Positions 24,762 to 34,003 of a DNA stretch of 64,000 nucleotides are shown piece by piece (position 1 is the stretch's first letter; each line of letters opens with the position of its first letter). Location: the NCBI RefSeq assembly GCF_001645685.2, contig NZ_CP017080.1, positions 2,408,001 to 2,472,000 of the forward strand. Direction: 5' to 3'. Source of the stretch: Peribacillus muralis (GTDB lineage: Bacteria; Bacillota; Bacilli; Bacillales; DSM-1321). The notes under the pieces are model-generated. The model was given only the letters and a program-made list of their open reading frames with translations. It searched no databases and had not been told where the DNA came from. The position numbers were made by a program, and so were the translations under genes.

Positions 24762-25581
24762 GAGTATTCCATTCCCCTTTCTCCTTCCTTCATTGTACGT
24801 GAATTGCAGAAAAAAAGGCAAGTTTTTTTAATAGATGAGCTACTTATAAACGTTGATTTAACAGGGTTTTGAATGTATCAATAGAGGTCCTTTGTTACAT
24901 TCGGAATAATCTAACAATTTTGACCGTAAATCTTACTGATTCTAGCAAACTCCTTTAACGTCATTTAAAGCTTCGATATGCGATTTTATATCGTTCACGA
25001 CCAATGACTCTAGTTTTTTCAAACAACACCTTTAAACGCTAAATATGGAGCTCGTCATTTTGTCTATTCTATAAATTTTCATCAGAAAAAATAAAAATTT
25101 CCACTATTTCCATTTAATTGTCTTTCACACCAATGGGATGGGAAAAACCGAATTTAGGCTGAACCATACCGCAGGGAATTATCAGCTTTGTCGATCATCG
25201 ACTGATGTCCCAACCACCTATATGTTACCAATCTTAAAAACCATACATATCCAAAGCAATAGGTATGTTTATTAACAACTCTTTCATTAAAGCTACGAAT
25301 ATAGATGGCAACCGTTTTGGACCCTTCCATATAATCGAGGTTGGCTTCATTATAAAAAATGTATGAATTTCGTATATTTGCTAAAGAATGAATCTCTCGT
25401 CATTAACTTTGAAGGATTGAGGTTAAATATATTGGGAGGGTATACTTACGAATGAATGGACTATGAAAGATAATCACGTCGTCCATTTATTTTGGCAGCA
25501 TCTAATAAAGGATGGAACTAAATCTTTTGCTTCTTCTGGAACATCTTTTTCTTAGCTTGAAATGGTTGTGAAGAGACTGAA
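24762..25581. other. gene-poor AT-rich region
   Basis: About 820 bases without a supportable gene; short frames in all directions are closed by stops. It lies between the recombinase and a resolvase remnant and is probably decayed mobile DNA. Confidence 0.45.
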
Positions 25582-25728
25582 TTGGCTAAGAAATCAGCGA
25601 AATTGAAAGGTCGATATAAAAACATTCAGACATGGACAGTCAAGCTACATCATCAAGTAAGTATGACAGTAAATTACATTTGTAAAATCACCAATGTATC
25701 TGTATCTTCATTTTATAGAAAGCTATAG
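25582..25728 (+). pseudogene. C-terminal remnant of a serine recombinase (resolvase/invertase)
   Basis: 48 codons ending MTVNYICKITNVSVSSFYRK. This matches the C-terminal helix-turn-helix of resolvases (NMTVNQICEITNVSRASLYRKL). The preceding LKGRY matches the LKGRxKKYH linker. Between them, KHSDMDSQA lies one frame away where the family has KHxxMNYA, showing a pair of compensating shifts. The catalytic Ser domain is absent. Confidence 0.6.
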
Positions 25729-25959
25729 GAAAAGAACGAAATTCCATTTAATGAGCATTCAATGGAGTATAGGGCAGGAATATTTTGCGAGAAAGTCGAA
25801 GTTGTTTTATAGAAAAATAATTTAGGCTCGTGAATATCCAAAGTTAAGGTTCATGAAATGTTTTTCTGTTATCATGAACTGTGACAAGTTTTTTTGGAAG
25901 AGGTTTTAAAAAAATAGAACTAGTAAATAATAAATTTTTACATATAAGGAGATGAAACT

Positions 25960-26412
25960 ATGGAGAACAACAAATTACTAAGAATGGACAATGTCGGCAT
26001 CGCTGTAGAATCCCTTGATGACGCAATTTCTTTCTTCGAGGAGATTGGCTTGAACCTTGAAGGGCGAGCCACTGTCGAAGGTGAGTGGGCTGGCCGCGTA
26101 ACCGGATTGGGTTCTCAGTGTGTAGAGATCGCCATGATGGTTACCCCAGATGGTCACAGTCGACTTGAACTCTCGCGATTTCTCACCCCGCCTACTATAT
26201 CAGATCACCGGACTGCTCCTGTAAACGCCCTTGGTTATCTACGCGTCATGTTCACCGTTGAAGACATTGACGAAATGGTATCCAGACTCACTAAGTTTGG
26301 TGCACAGCTCGTTGGCGAAGTCGTTCAATACGAGGAATCATATCGGCTATGTTACATTCGTGGAGTCGAAGGACTTCTAATCGGTTTGGCTGAACAACTT
26401 GGCAACAAATAA
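25960..26412 (+). CDS. VOC-family (glyoxalase/bleomycin-resistance fold) protein
   Basis: 150 residues with two beta-alpha-beta-beta-beta modules: LLRMDNVGIAVESLDDAISF opens the first and YLRVMFTVEDIDEMVSRLTK the second. Glu in EIAMM, Glu at the end of HSRLELSRF and the C-terminal YIRGVEGLLIGLAEQL match metal or substrate-side positions of the superfamily. Substrate unknown. AAGGAG sits 8 bases before the ATG. Its base composition is visibly more GC-rich than the flanking gene-poor DNA, which may reflect recent acquisition. Confidence 0.8.
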   Translation: MENNKLLRMDNVGIAVESLDDAISFFEEIGLNLEGRATVEGEWAGRVTGLGSQCVEIAMMVTPDGHSRLELSRFLTPPTISDHRTAPVNALGYLRVMFTVEDIDEMVSRLTKFGAQLVGEVVQYEESYRLCYIRGVEGLLIGLAEQLGNK

Positions 26413-26530
26413 GAAACAATCAATATTGACATATATATTCCTGAAGTGAAAATTGAAACAGAAAAGCAGTTTGAAAGCAAATAGATAAAGTCGGGCATGT
26501 CATATCAAGGTCGATTTTCTCGAGTGAAAT

Positions 26531-26570
26531 GCCTGATTTCTCCCTTTAATGCTGAGAAATCAGGCTTTTG
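26531..26570 (+). terminator. terminator downstream of the VOC gene
   Basis: Perfect 12-base arms GCCTGATTTCTC / GAGAAATCAGGC with an 11-base loop, then TTTTG. Confidence 0.85.
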
Positions 26571-27136
26571 ACTAGGGTAATTACTAAAACGCTGTAAATC
26601 GGTATTTCCCTGATACTACCTCAGGAAAGGAATTGATTTTGACGGTTTCAGTGCTGAGCCACTCTATAAAATTACTAAAAGATCGTTGGCAGCCCTGCTG
26701 GAGGGAAAGGGAGTCATGGCTTATTACTCCGATCACGGACTGGTTTCTACGAAATTCAACCATAATGGTCCATGTGCGTGATGAATGAATTTTTCCCGCC
26801 AGTAGGGTTGGTGAATTGGGACGAATTTACCAGTCACAACGGTTGCTACTATACAGACATGCAAATCACGATTTCGTAATGCATGCAAAAAACATGGCTG
26901 TGGCAAAGGGTTTATGGAGGTTATAGCATGGAACAATTCCAGTGCTCGGAAACTATAGAGGAAGAACTATATTACCTTGGAATTACAGCATCTATCTGGT
27001 CAAAATGTTCATTTTGAAAGGTTCTTTAAATAAGAGCACATGAATGTAAAGTCAGCTCGATTCCTGACAATTACCGATTCATAATCTCAATTTCCCTCCA
27101 TTTGTCATTCCTTAATGGCTTAGTCACGTTGATAGG
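26571..27136. other. intergenic region with possible gene fragments
   Basis: About 570 bases. Plus-strand pieces such as EGKGVMAYYSDHGLVSTKFN (about 26700-26760) and ATIQTCKSRFRNACKKHGCG (about 26845-26905) read like coding fragments in different frames but match no family I recognise. A 29-codon frame at 26928-27017 (MEQFQCSETIEEELYY) follows GGAGG. I do not call a gene. Confidence 0.3.
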
Positions 27137-28330
27137 TCAGCTTGATTCCTCATTTAAGTAACTTAGAATAAGTTGTGTTGTAAGGGCTACACCATAATTT
27201 AAAGCGGTCAAATTTACATGGAACTTCGGATGATGCCATGGAAAACACTCTTTGTCCACCGTTCCTGTCCCCCAATAGATAAAAACAGAAGGAACAGATT
27301 GGGATAAGTAGACAAAATCATCACCGCTCATATAAGGATTTTCCAATTCAATCATGCTGTCTTTTCCAATGCTGGTTAAAGCAGCCTCTTTCGCCAACTG
27401 AGTCATGTTTCTGTCATTCCGAGTGGCAGGATAGCCTCTTTCGAATTCATATGTGTATGTTCCGCCCCAAAAATTCGTTATTGAATGCAACAGTGCTTCA
27501 ATTTTTGCTTCAATGGCATCTTGTGTCCCGTTATCGATCGTTCTTACAGTGCCTGCCAAATCCACTCGATCGGCAATGGCATTTGATGTGTACCCACCTT
27601 TTATTTCCCCAATCGTTACGACGGCTTTATCTAGGGGTGATACCTGCCTTGCAACAATGTTTTGAATGCTTGAGATGAATTGACCGGCCATCGCTATAGC
27701 ATCAACACTTTGGTGCGGAGCTGCTGCATGACCGCCCTTTCCAATCAAGGAAATATATATCCGGTCACTGCTTGCGAGCATATAGCCGTCTTTTACTTCG
27801 AATTGACCTGGTAGTAAATAAGGGTTTGTATGAACACAAATCGCTGCATCCACTTTTGGGTTTTCCAGAACTCCTTCCTCAATCATGCGAACTGCTCCTC
27901 CGGGATGAACTTCCTCTGATGGTTGAAACATTATTTTTACCGTTCCTTTTAAATCGCCTTTCCTCTCTTGCAAGAAAGCCCCTACACCTAAGCCAACCGT
28001 GATATGTGCATCATGGCCACATGCATGCATAGCTCCCTCATTTTTGGAGGCATATTCCAGGTTTGTCTGTTCAGTAATTGGTAAAGCATCAATGTCCGAA
28101 CGCAGCAGGATGGTTTTTCCCGGTTGTTCACCATGAATTTCGGCACAGAGACCTGTGTTTGCCATTTTCCTGTATGGAATGTGTAGCTTTTGCAGTTCAT
28201 TTTCAATGAATCTCTGTGTTTCATATTCTTCTGTACTTAATTCGGGATATTGATGAAGATGTTTATAAACACGTTGAAGATACGGCTCATATTTCTCTTT
28301 TATATCTTTATAACTAATTTCATTTTTCAT
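27137..28330 (-). CDS. M20-family amidohydrolase (N-acyl-amino acid/hippurate hydrolase type)
   Basis: 397 residues. Metal-binding motifs include LRSDIDALPI, HACGHDAHITVGLG, QPSEEVHPGGAVRM and the C-terminal MSGDDFVYL with PWHHPKFHVN. The dimerisation domain lies about 185-300 (IGKGGHAAAPHQSVDAI). It hydrolyses N-acyl or amino-conjugated amino acids in the cytoplasm. Two metals are expected, with Cys in the ACGHD motif as in aminoacylase-1-like IAA and hippurate hydrolases. GGTGA precedes the ATG. It is followed upstream in the same direction by asparaginase and a symporter, which suggests a scavenging role. Confidence 0.88.
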   Translation of the reverse strand: MKNEISYKDIKEKYEPYLQRVYKHLHQYPELSTEEYETQRFIENELQKLHIPYRKMANTGLCAEIHGEQPGKTILLRSDIDALPITEQTNLEYASKNEGAMHACGHDAHITVGLGVGAFLQERKGDLKGTVKIMFQPSEEVHPGGAVRMIEEGVLENPKVDAAICVHTNPYLLPGQFEVKDGYMLASSDRIYISLIGKGGHAAAPHQSVDAIAMAGQFISSIQNIVARQVSPLDKAVVTIGEIKGGYTSNAIADRVDLAGTVRTIDNGTQDAIEAKIEALLHSITNFWGGTYTYEFERGYPATRNDRNMTQLAKEAALTSIGKDSMIELENPYMSGDDFVYLSQSVPSVFIYWGTGTVDKECFPWHHPKFHVNLTALNYGVALTTQLILSYLNEESS

Positions 28331-28465
28331 AAAATCACCACTTCCTGTATATTGAGCTGATAATATTAATCTAATCTATTACATATTATTTCTTGTATGT
28401 TGATATCCCACGCAGCTTATCTAAAACTCCAACCGTTTATCACTTCTGGGCTGCGCAATCCATTA

Positions 28466-29464
28466 CTAGTATATTTGAAACATTCGCCGGATCTCTGTTG
28501 CTTGATGTGTTTGAGTTAATCCAAGCTGAAGTAAAATTCTTGCCTTTTGCGGTGTTAGATTATCAGACGCGACAAAATGACTTTCCAGATCAACCGGTTT
28601 TGGCGTTACAAAGCCATTACCAATCCGAGACGTGCTCACCACCATAACACCCCGTTTGTTAGCATCTTGTAATCCTTGACGAGTCAGGGGGAAAATTCCC
28701 CCATTGCCTGTGCCTGCGTGCACAATCCCCTCTGCTCCTGCAGCAACGGCAGCATCGACAAGATCCCGCGTGTCCTGACTATGCCCAAATACAATATCAA
28801 CACGAGGCAATTGACGCAAATCAGATATGCCGAACTCGGACTTTACTGTATGCTTTCGCATACTTTTATAATAAAAATGCGGCGTGCCATCCACCATGTC
28901 CCCCAACAATCCAGCTTCAGGTGGACCAAATGCGTCAATGGCAACGGTATGACGCTTACCTGTTTCACGCGCAGAACCAATCCTGCCGTTTAAAGAGATT
29001 AAAACACCATGACCTCGTGCCGCTTCACTTGCGGCTAATGCAACACCATTGAATAAATTAAGCGGACCATCTGCACCAAGTGCTGTTGCAGGTCTCATCG
29101 CCCCCACCATTACGACCGGCTTATCACTTTTTACGGTTAAATGAAGAAAATATGCCGTCTCTTCCAATGTGTCCGTACCATGTGTAATCACCACTCCATC
29201 GCAATTGGATTGTGCTAATAACTCATTTACCTTTCTTGCTAACAGAAGCCAAAGCTGATCTGTTATAGCGAAACTAGGTATGTTGGCAATCTGGTACCCA
29301 CTTACCTCTGCTAAATCATGAACCTGTGGAACTGCTGTTATTAACGCTTCTACTGAAAGAACACCCGCCTGATACTGTGTGGTTTGAGTGGCGTTTGCAC
29401 CTTTTCCGGCAATCGTTCCCCCAACAGCAAGGATGGTAATCCGAGGTAAATTTTCTTTACTCAT
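28466..29464 (-). CDS. type II L-asparaginase
   Basis: 332 residues. The nucleophile Thr17 lies in ILAVGGTIAGKG, and the second signature is GVVITHGTDTLEETAYFL with the Thr-Asp pair. VMVGAMRPATALGADGPLNL is also canonical, and HAGTGNGGIFP belongs to the C-terminal domain. It converts asparagine to aspartate and ammonia. Type II enzymes are usually exported, but no signal peptide is present here, so it is probably cytosolic. Start ATG with a weak AAAGGGG site. It lies between the M20 amidohydrolase and the symporter, all in one direction but with gaps of 135 and 233 bases. Confidence 0.92.
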   Translation of the reverse strand: MSKENLPRITILAVGGTIAGKGANATQTTQYQAGVLSVEALITAVPQVHDLAEVSGYQIANIPSFAITDQLWLLLARKVNELLAQSNCDGVVITHGTDTLEETAYFLHLTVKSDKPVVMVGAMRPATALGADGPLNLFNGVALAASEAARGHGVLISLNGRIGSARETGKRHTVAIDAFGPPEAGLLGDMVDGTPHFYYKSMRKHTVKSEFGISDLRQLPRVDIVFGHSQDTRDLVDAAVAAGAEGIVHAGTGNGGIFPLTRQGLQDANKRGVMVVSTSRIGNGFVTPKPVDLESHFVASDNLTPQKARILLQLGLTQTHQATEIRRMFQIY

Positions 29465-29697
29465 GCCTGATGTCCCCTTTCATTCCCTGTTTCATTTTCC
29501 AAATGGGATAGTACTATTACTGTCCCCAATCCCGTGGCCTACGGATAGGAGATGAGTACGAACAAAGGAAAAGTTATATTCGTATCCAAAGTCTTTCTTA
29601 AATACCCGCTACCTCCCCCATGAACTATGCTTCTTTACGCGGGCTTTATATGAACTTAATGGGTGAATCCATTTGCAAGCTTGTCCAGTCTTTGTAG

Positions 29698-31167
29698 CTA
29701 GTCGCTCGTTACATTTGAAGTTTCCACTTCTCTTCGTGTAATCAAACTAACCATAACTAGAACGAATGCATTCAATATCAGTGCGATGAATCCAATGTTG
29801 ATGTCCGTGATGAGTGATGGCCAATCCGGGAAAATCATCCCTAGCTTTGTTTTGGTGATGGTGAAATAAGCCAGGAATATAGCTCCGGAGATAATACCTG
29901 CAAAAGCCCCCTGTTTTGTTACAAATGGTTTTTTCATTAAGCTAAAGATGAATGCCGGGAACAACTGGGTCAAAATAGACGAAGCGAAAATACTCAGCTC
30001 CACGATAAAATTACCTCCTTGGAAGACGAAGTAAAGGGACATCAATGCAAAGACAGGTACCAAACTTTTGGCGACTGTAGTAACCTGTGTCTCCGTAGCA
30101 GCAGGCGCAACGACTTGATAAACGTTTTTAGCTAGTAACGTAGAAGCATTTAACAAGATCATAGAACCAGGAACTAAAGCTGTCAGTAAGCCTGTACCAC
30201 CGACGATCCCAACAAACCAGGGATTAAACGTTTCCTTCACGACACGAAGCAAAGCAAGATCGGCATCCGTTCCTTCCAAGTCAGGCACTTGCAGAATTGC
30301 CGCAAAACCAACAAAGAAGATTAATACAATCAAAATTTGATATAACGGCATGATAATCGCATTTTTACGCAATGATTTGGCACTCTTAGCAGAATATGTT
30401 GCTTGGAAAGAGTGAGGGTACATCCAATAACCAAGACCCACCACCAAAATCGTGGACAAATACCAGGATATACTTTGTTCTTTTGCAGGGAGAGTAAGAA
30501 ACCCCGGTCTTGCTGCATCAATTGCCTGGAACATGGTTTCAAATCCTCCGTAAAAGTGGATTGGCAGGTAAATCCCTAAAAAGATGGCTATCCCTAAAAT
30601 AATAACGTCTTTAATCGCTGCAATACTGGCAGAGCCATGGATGCCAGAAATGCTCACATATACAATCATGGCAAGAACACCGATCCACATTGCCAAGTTA
30701 GGCGAAATCAAGCCATAAGAGGTCTCAGAAACTATGATCCCCAAACCTTTTAATTGAATCATCAATAAAGAGTTCAAGCCCAAGACAGCCACGATGGAAA
30801 CTACTATCCCCAGTGAAGGACTTTTGTACTTACTTGCAAAGAAATCGGAAAAGGAAAGCAGCTTATGCTTTTTGGCGTATTTCCAGACTGCCGGCAACAT
30901 CCAGTAAGACATAATGAATGCGAGGCACCCATACCCTAAAATATAAAAAGCAGGTGCTCCTTTGCCATACGTATAACCACTAGCTCCTAAAAAAGTAAAG
31001 GTCGTGTAGTTCTCCCCAGCCAGTAATAAAAAAACGAAAAGGGTACCAAAGCCACGCCCACCCACTGTCCATTGTTCTAAACTCATTTTTCTCCCTTTTT
31101 TTGCACGAATCGCGACTAATAAAGCAACCAGCAAGAAGAGGGTAATAATCAGCAGTGCGCTATTCAT
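29698..31167 (-). CDS. sodium:solute symporter (SSS family, YhjB-like)
   Basis: 489 residues with about 13 transmembrane helices. WTVGGRGFGTLFVFLLLAGE and YTTFTFLGASGYTYGKGAPA match the first SSS helices, GLGYWMYPHSFQATYSAKS the helix 6-7 region, and TGLLTALVPGSMILLNASTL the sodium-site helix 8. It imports an organic acid or related solute with Na+. The ATG has AGGAGG upstream and overlaps the DUF3311 stop by 4 bases. The DUF3311-SSS pair mirrors the YhjC-YhjB pair of Bacillus subtilis. Confidence 0.88.
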   Translation of the reverse strand: MNSALLIITLFLLVALLVAIRAKKGRKMSLEQWTVGGRGFGTLFVFLLLAGENYTTFTFLGASGYTYGKGAPAFYILGYGCLAFIMSYWMLPAVWKYAKKHKLLSFSDFFASKYKSPSLGIVVSIVAVLGLNSLLMIQLKGLGIIVSETSYGLISPNLAMWIGVLAMIVYVSISGIHGSASIAAIKDVIILGIAIFLGIYLPIHFYGGFETMFQAIDAARPGFLTLPAKEQSISWYLSTILVVGLGYWMYPHSFQATYSAKSAKSLRKNAIIMPLYQILIVLIFFVGFAAILQVPDLEGTDADLALLRVVKETFNPWFVGIVGGTGLLTALVPGSMILLNASTLLAKNVYQVVAPAATETQVTTVAKSLVPVFALMSLYFVFQGGNFIVELSIFASSILTQLFPAFIFSLMKKPFVTKQGAFAGIISGAIFLAYFTITKTKLGMIFPDWPSLITDINIGFIALILNAFVLVMVSLITRREVETSNVTSD

Positions 31168-31361
31168 TCATTTTCCTCCTTATTGATCGGATCCAATTTG
31201 TAGATAATAAGCATGATTCCTGAGGAGATAACCAGCCAAAGAGTATGCCAAAACATTAAGAATGGCATTCCTAATACAATCACATTCACTTTGCTAGCAA
31301 AAACGCTACCAACAAGTATTCCGATAAATGGAATCAACCCAAGAAGATAAACCGGCTTCAA
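31164..31361 (-). CDS. DUF3311 small membrane protein (YhjC-like)
   Basis: 65 residues with two hydrophobic helices (LLGLIPFIGILVGSVFAS and MFWHTLWLVISSGIMLII). DUF3311 proteins are encoded directly upstream of SSS symporters and probably act as a small accessory subunit. It overlaps the symporter gene by 4 bases (ATGA). A GGAGG site precedes the start. Confidence 0.82.
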   Translation of the reverse strand: MKPVYLLGLIPFIGILVGSVFASKVNVIVLGMPFLMFWHTLWLVISSGIMLIIYKLDPINKEENE

Positions 31362-31415
31362 AATAATTCCTCCTTTTTTCTTTGAAATCCCTTAATGAAG
31401 CAGGGAAATATAAAA

Positions 31416-31471
31416 AAGTAAGGAGTGCTTGTATAGAAAGTCAAAGCCTTTCTAACAAGCGCTCCTTACTT
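31416..31471 (-). terminator. long hairpin with T-tract, terminator of the DUF2294 gene or leader attenuator
   Basis: A 56-base inverted repeat: AAGTAAGGAGTGCTTGT pairs with ACAAGCGCTCCTTACTT, and an inner GAAAG/CTTTC stem continues it. T6 follows on the minus strand. It lies 94 bases after the DUF2294 stop and 55 bases before the DUF3311 start, so it may end one transcript or attenuate the next. Confidence 0.75.
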
Positions 31472-31564
31472 CGTAAACAAAGTAAATGGCTACTCATCTT
31501 TACCATATACGTCTCATCTCTTAAGAATCAATCAAAAGAGTAGCGACAAATCATATTTTTTTTA

Positions 31565-31909
31565 TTAATTCTCCGCCAGAATGACTTCTGTCATGGACCA
31601 TTGGCTTACATAATCGTAATCACGCAGTATCACTTCTATCTGTACAGTAAATTCCTGCTCCAATAATTCCTTGATTCTTTTCTTGAATATTTGGGACATC
31701 TGAAAGTCCACTTCCCGTTTTAGTGCTGGAACTTCACATTCCAGAGCAAGTGATTGCGGTGTCCGTCTATGTTTCGTACGAAAAGTAATGAATTGATCCT
31801 CAATTTCAATTTTCAACAAAGTTGTGCCTGCCCCAAATAGTCCTTTGCACACTTCATTGTAAAGAATAGTCAGCTTTTTCTTGGTTTCATTAGAATCAAT
31901 AAGATACAT
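31565..31909 (-). CDS. DUF2294 family protein
   Basis: 114 residues. LYNEVCKGLFGAGTTLLKIE near the start and the long amphipathic C-terminal half (VDFQMSQIFKKRIKELLEQE) match DUF2294, a family of unknown function found singly or in tandem in Bacilli and cyanobacteria. No membrane segment. A catabolite-repression site lies 25 bases upstream of the start. Confidence 0.75.
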   Translation of the reverse strand: MYLIDSNETKKKLTILYNEVCKGLFGAGTTLLKIEIEDQFITFRTKHRRTPQSLALECEVPALKREVDFQMSQIFKKRIKELLEQEFTVQIEVILRDYDYVSQWSMTEVILAEN

Positions 31910-31933
31910 GCTATCACCCGAAAGAGTATAATT

Positions 31934-31947
31934 TGAAAGCGCTTCCT
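31934..31947. promoter_or_regulatory. cre-like (CcpA) site
   Basis: TGAAAGCGCTTCCT fits the cre consensus TGNAANCGNWNNCW with a palindromic AAGCGCTT core. It lies close to the DUF2294 promoter, where CcpA binding would repress. Confidence 0.6.
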
Positions 31948-32225
31948 AAGGGTAATTATACCTATATCATGCGGTTTCCGCAACCGAATTTGAGACATTT
32001 TACCTCCTTTCATTCTGAACTGACCTCAATGAGAACAATATTTTTAGTTCATTACAGCCCTAAAGGCGCAAAAAAATGCCAGTTATATGATAAAACAGTA
32101 TACATAAGTGTAGAATAATCCTGCTAATATTCAAATGAAACTTTCCTGAAATTTAAATAAGAATTATCCTTTCCAGTGTACGTTATAATTAACAATAATA
32201 TCATTATGTAAACTAAAAACATCAG

Positions 32226-32258
32226 ATAAAGAGATTATTACCCATCCCCTCTTTATCG
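32226..32258 (-). terminator. possible terminator of uvsE
   Basis: Perfect 9-base arms GATAAAGAG / CTCTTTATC with a 15-base loop, 20 bases after the stop. The T-tract is poor. Confidence 0.4.
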
Positions 32259-32277
32259 ATTTTTATCTTTAGGTCAA

Positions 32278-33249
32278 TTAATGGATATAGAAACTGGCCT
32301 CATCAATGATTTCAATTTCTTCGTATGCTTTCAGTTGTTCCATCAATTGGAAAAGTGCCTCATCCTTTTTCTTTGCTTCGATCATGCAATCCAGCTGAGG
32401 AATCGTTCCTTTAATCCGCTGCAAAAACTCCATGAATGAAGACGCATCAACGTACTCAGCATGTGCCCTAAATTCCTTATCCGACCTTGGACTTGAAATA
32501 TGCATCTTGGGAGGAAGTTTAGAATTTTTCCAGCTATTAATGATTCGCTCCCAATGTTCAGTCCAGTTCTCACCTGGTAAGTGATGAGCAAGATAGTGGT
32601 GATAATCAAACACCATGGGAATTCCTAGTTTTTCACATAAGTAAAGTGTTTCCGACAAAGTATAGGTGGTATCGTCGTTTTCAAGGATGACCATGCTTTG
32701 AAGGGATTCAGGTATCAAGCCCCAATTATGGATGAACTGTTCTAAAGCCTGTTCATGTTCCCCGTAACCTCCGCCCACATGCAAAACACAGCGATGCTCG
32801 GGATCCAACCCCATATGGCTCAATAAAGTATGATGTATTTTCAAGGTTTTTAATGATGTCTTCAAAATTTCGATGTTGGAACTATTCAAAATGACAAAAT
32901 GATCGGGGTGAAAATCTATCCTCATCTTTGGATGCTTGGATAGGAAAGCTCTTATTTTAGTTAGTTCGCCCGAGATTGGCTCGATATAATCCCAATCTTG
33001 GATTTCTGGATGATTGGCTAATGGAATCAGCTTAGATGAAAGTCTAAAAAACTGGATGCGATTGGCTTCGTTATGAATCAGTAAACGCCAACAATTATGA
33101 AGGTTGGAAATGGAAATGCGTTCGAGTTTCCTTATGGCTGCCTCTCTGTCCTTTATTTTTGAAAACTGGGCATAAGTCATCGTCTGGGACGGTGAACAGT
33201 TTGGGACATGATTACTCATCGCTACATAACCAAGGCGTATTAATGTCAA
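32278..33249 (-). CDS. uvsE: UV damage endonuclease UvsE/UvdE
   Basis: 323 residues. IRLGYVAMS opens the TIM barrel, followed by RISISNLHNCWRLLIHNEAN, RIDFHPDHFVILNS, LHVGGGYGEHEQALEQF, MVILENDDTTYTLSETLYL and IPMVFDYHHYLAHH. These carry the His, Glu and Asp ligands of the metal cluster. UvsE nicks DNA 5' of pyrimidine dimers and other lesions, giving a repair path independent of UvrABC. In Bacilli it supports spore DNA repair. TTG start with GGGAG eight bases upstream. No operon partner. Confidence 0.92.
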   Translation of the reverse strand: MTLIRLGYVAMSNHVPNCSPSQTMTYAQFSKIKDREAAIRKLERISISNLHNCWRLLIHNEANRIQFFRLSSKLIPLANHPEIQDWDYIEPISGELTKIRAFLSKHPKMRIDFHPDHFVILNSSNIEILKTSLKTLKIHHTLLSHMGLDPEHRCVLHVGGGYGEHEQALEQFIHNWGLIPESLQSMVILENDDTTYTLSETLYLCEKLGIPMVFDYHHYLAHHLPGENWTEHWERIINSWKNSKLPPKMHISSPRSDKEFRAHAEYVDASSFMEFLQRIKGTIPQLDCMIEAKKKDEALFQLMEQLKAYEEIEIIDEASFYIH

Positions 33250-33347
33250 TGAAATATCTCCCTTACATTTATTATATAGTGAAAGTATTCCCTAACGTGT
33301 TCAGGATTTATTACCATTGTCAAAGAAACCGTACTTCAGTTGAAATG

Positions 33348-33391
33348 AAAAATGGCTTAATTTCGAATTACATTAGAAATTAAGCCATTTT
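33348..33391 (-). terminator. terminator of the PCYCGC gene
   Basis: 16-base arms AAAATGGCTTAATTTC / GAAATTAAGCCATTTT with an 11-base loop and T-tract on the minus strand, 20 bases after the stop. Confidence 0.85.
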
Positions 33392-33410
33392 CCCCTTTAC
33401 ATTTCCAGAT

Positions 33411-33917
33411 TTACACTTGAGGGGTTGGAGTCGGTTTCGCATATCCCCTTTTATATTTTTCGTCAATTTTATGCCTGATTTGTTTAATGTTCATGCCGTC
33501 ATTCCAGTCCAATATCGATTGTGCCGCTATTTCCAAACAAACACCACATTTGGTCCCATGATCATCCCAAATCACTTCACCATTTTCTTTATTTTCATGG
33601 ATAAAGCAATCATAGTTGTTTTTATGACCAGCTGATTCGCCGCAACCGCAATAACAAGGGATTTTTTCCAATAGATCTTTATTTTGGGCAACCGCTAAAT
33701 AAATCGTCTTCATATCGTCCGGTTTTCCAGATAAGAAGCCTGGCGCTATTTCCTTACTATCGGTTGCTTCTTGAACATCACCTGATGCTTCATGTTCAGA
33801 ATGTCCTTCATGATTTATTTCCTTTTTTTCGGAAACATTTTTGTCTTCATTAGCACAAGCGGAAAGAAATAATGTAGAACAGATTCCGAAGGTCATGGTC
33901 ATCATTTTTAAATTCAT
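33411..33917 (-). CDS. PCYCGC-motif lipoprotein
   Basis: 168 residues. The signal peptide ends LFLSACAN (lipobox Cys21), followed by a low-complexity His/Glu-rich linker (HEGHSEHEASGD). The domain has the namesake KIPCYCGCGESAGHKNNYDC and a second Cys pair in HGTKCGVCLE. The Cys/His clusters suggest metal or heme-copper binding outside the membrane. The family is common in Bacilli and its function is unestablished. ATG preceded by AGGGGTG. Monocistronic. Confidence 0.85.
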   Translation of the reverse strand: MNLKMMTMTFGICSTLFLSACANEDKNVSEKKEINHEGHSEHEASGDVQEATDSKEIAPGFLSGKPDDMKTIYLAVAQNKDLLEKIPCYCGCGESAGHKNNYDCFIHENKENGEVIWDDHGTKCGVCLEIAAQSILDWNDGMNIKQIRHKIDEKYKRGYAKPTPTPQV

Positions 33918-34003
33918 ATAGACACCCCTTGTTCCATAAAGATATTCCTATTTTATTACATGAAAGTCATTTCAACAAATTAATTCAGGCATAATATTTT
34001 GAT

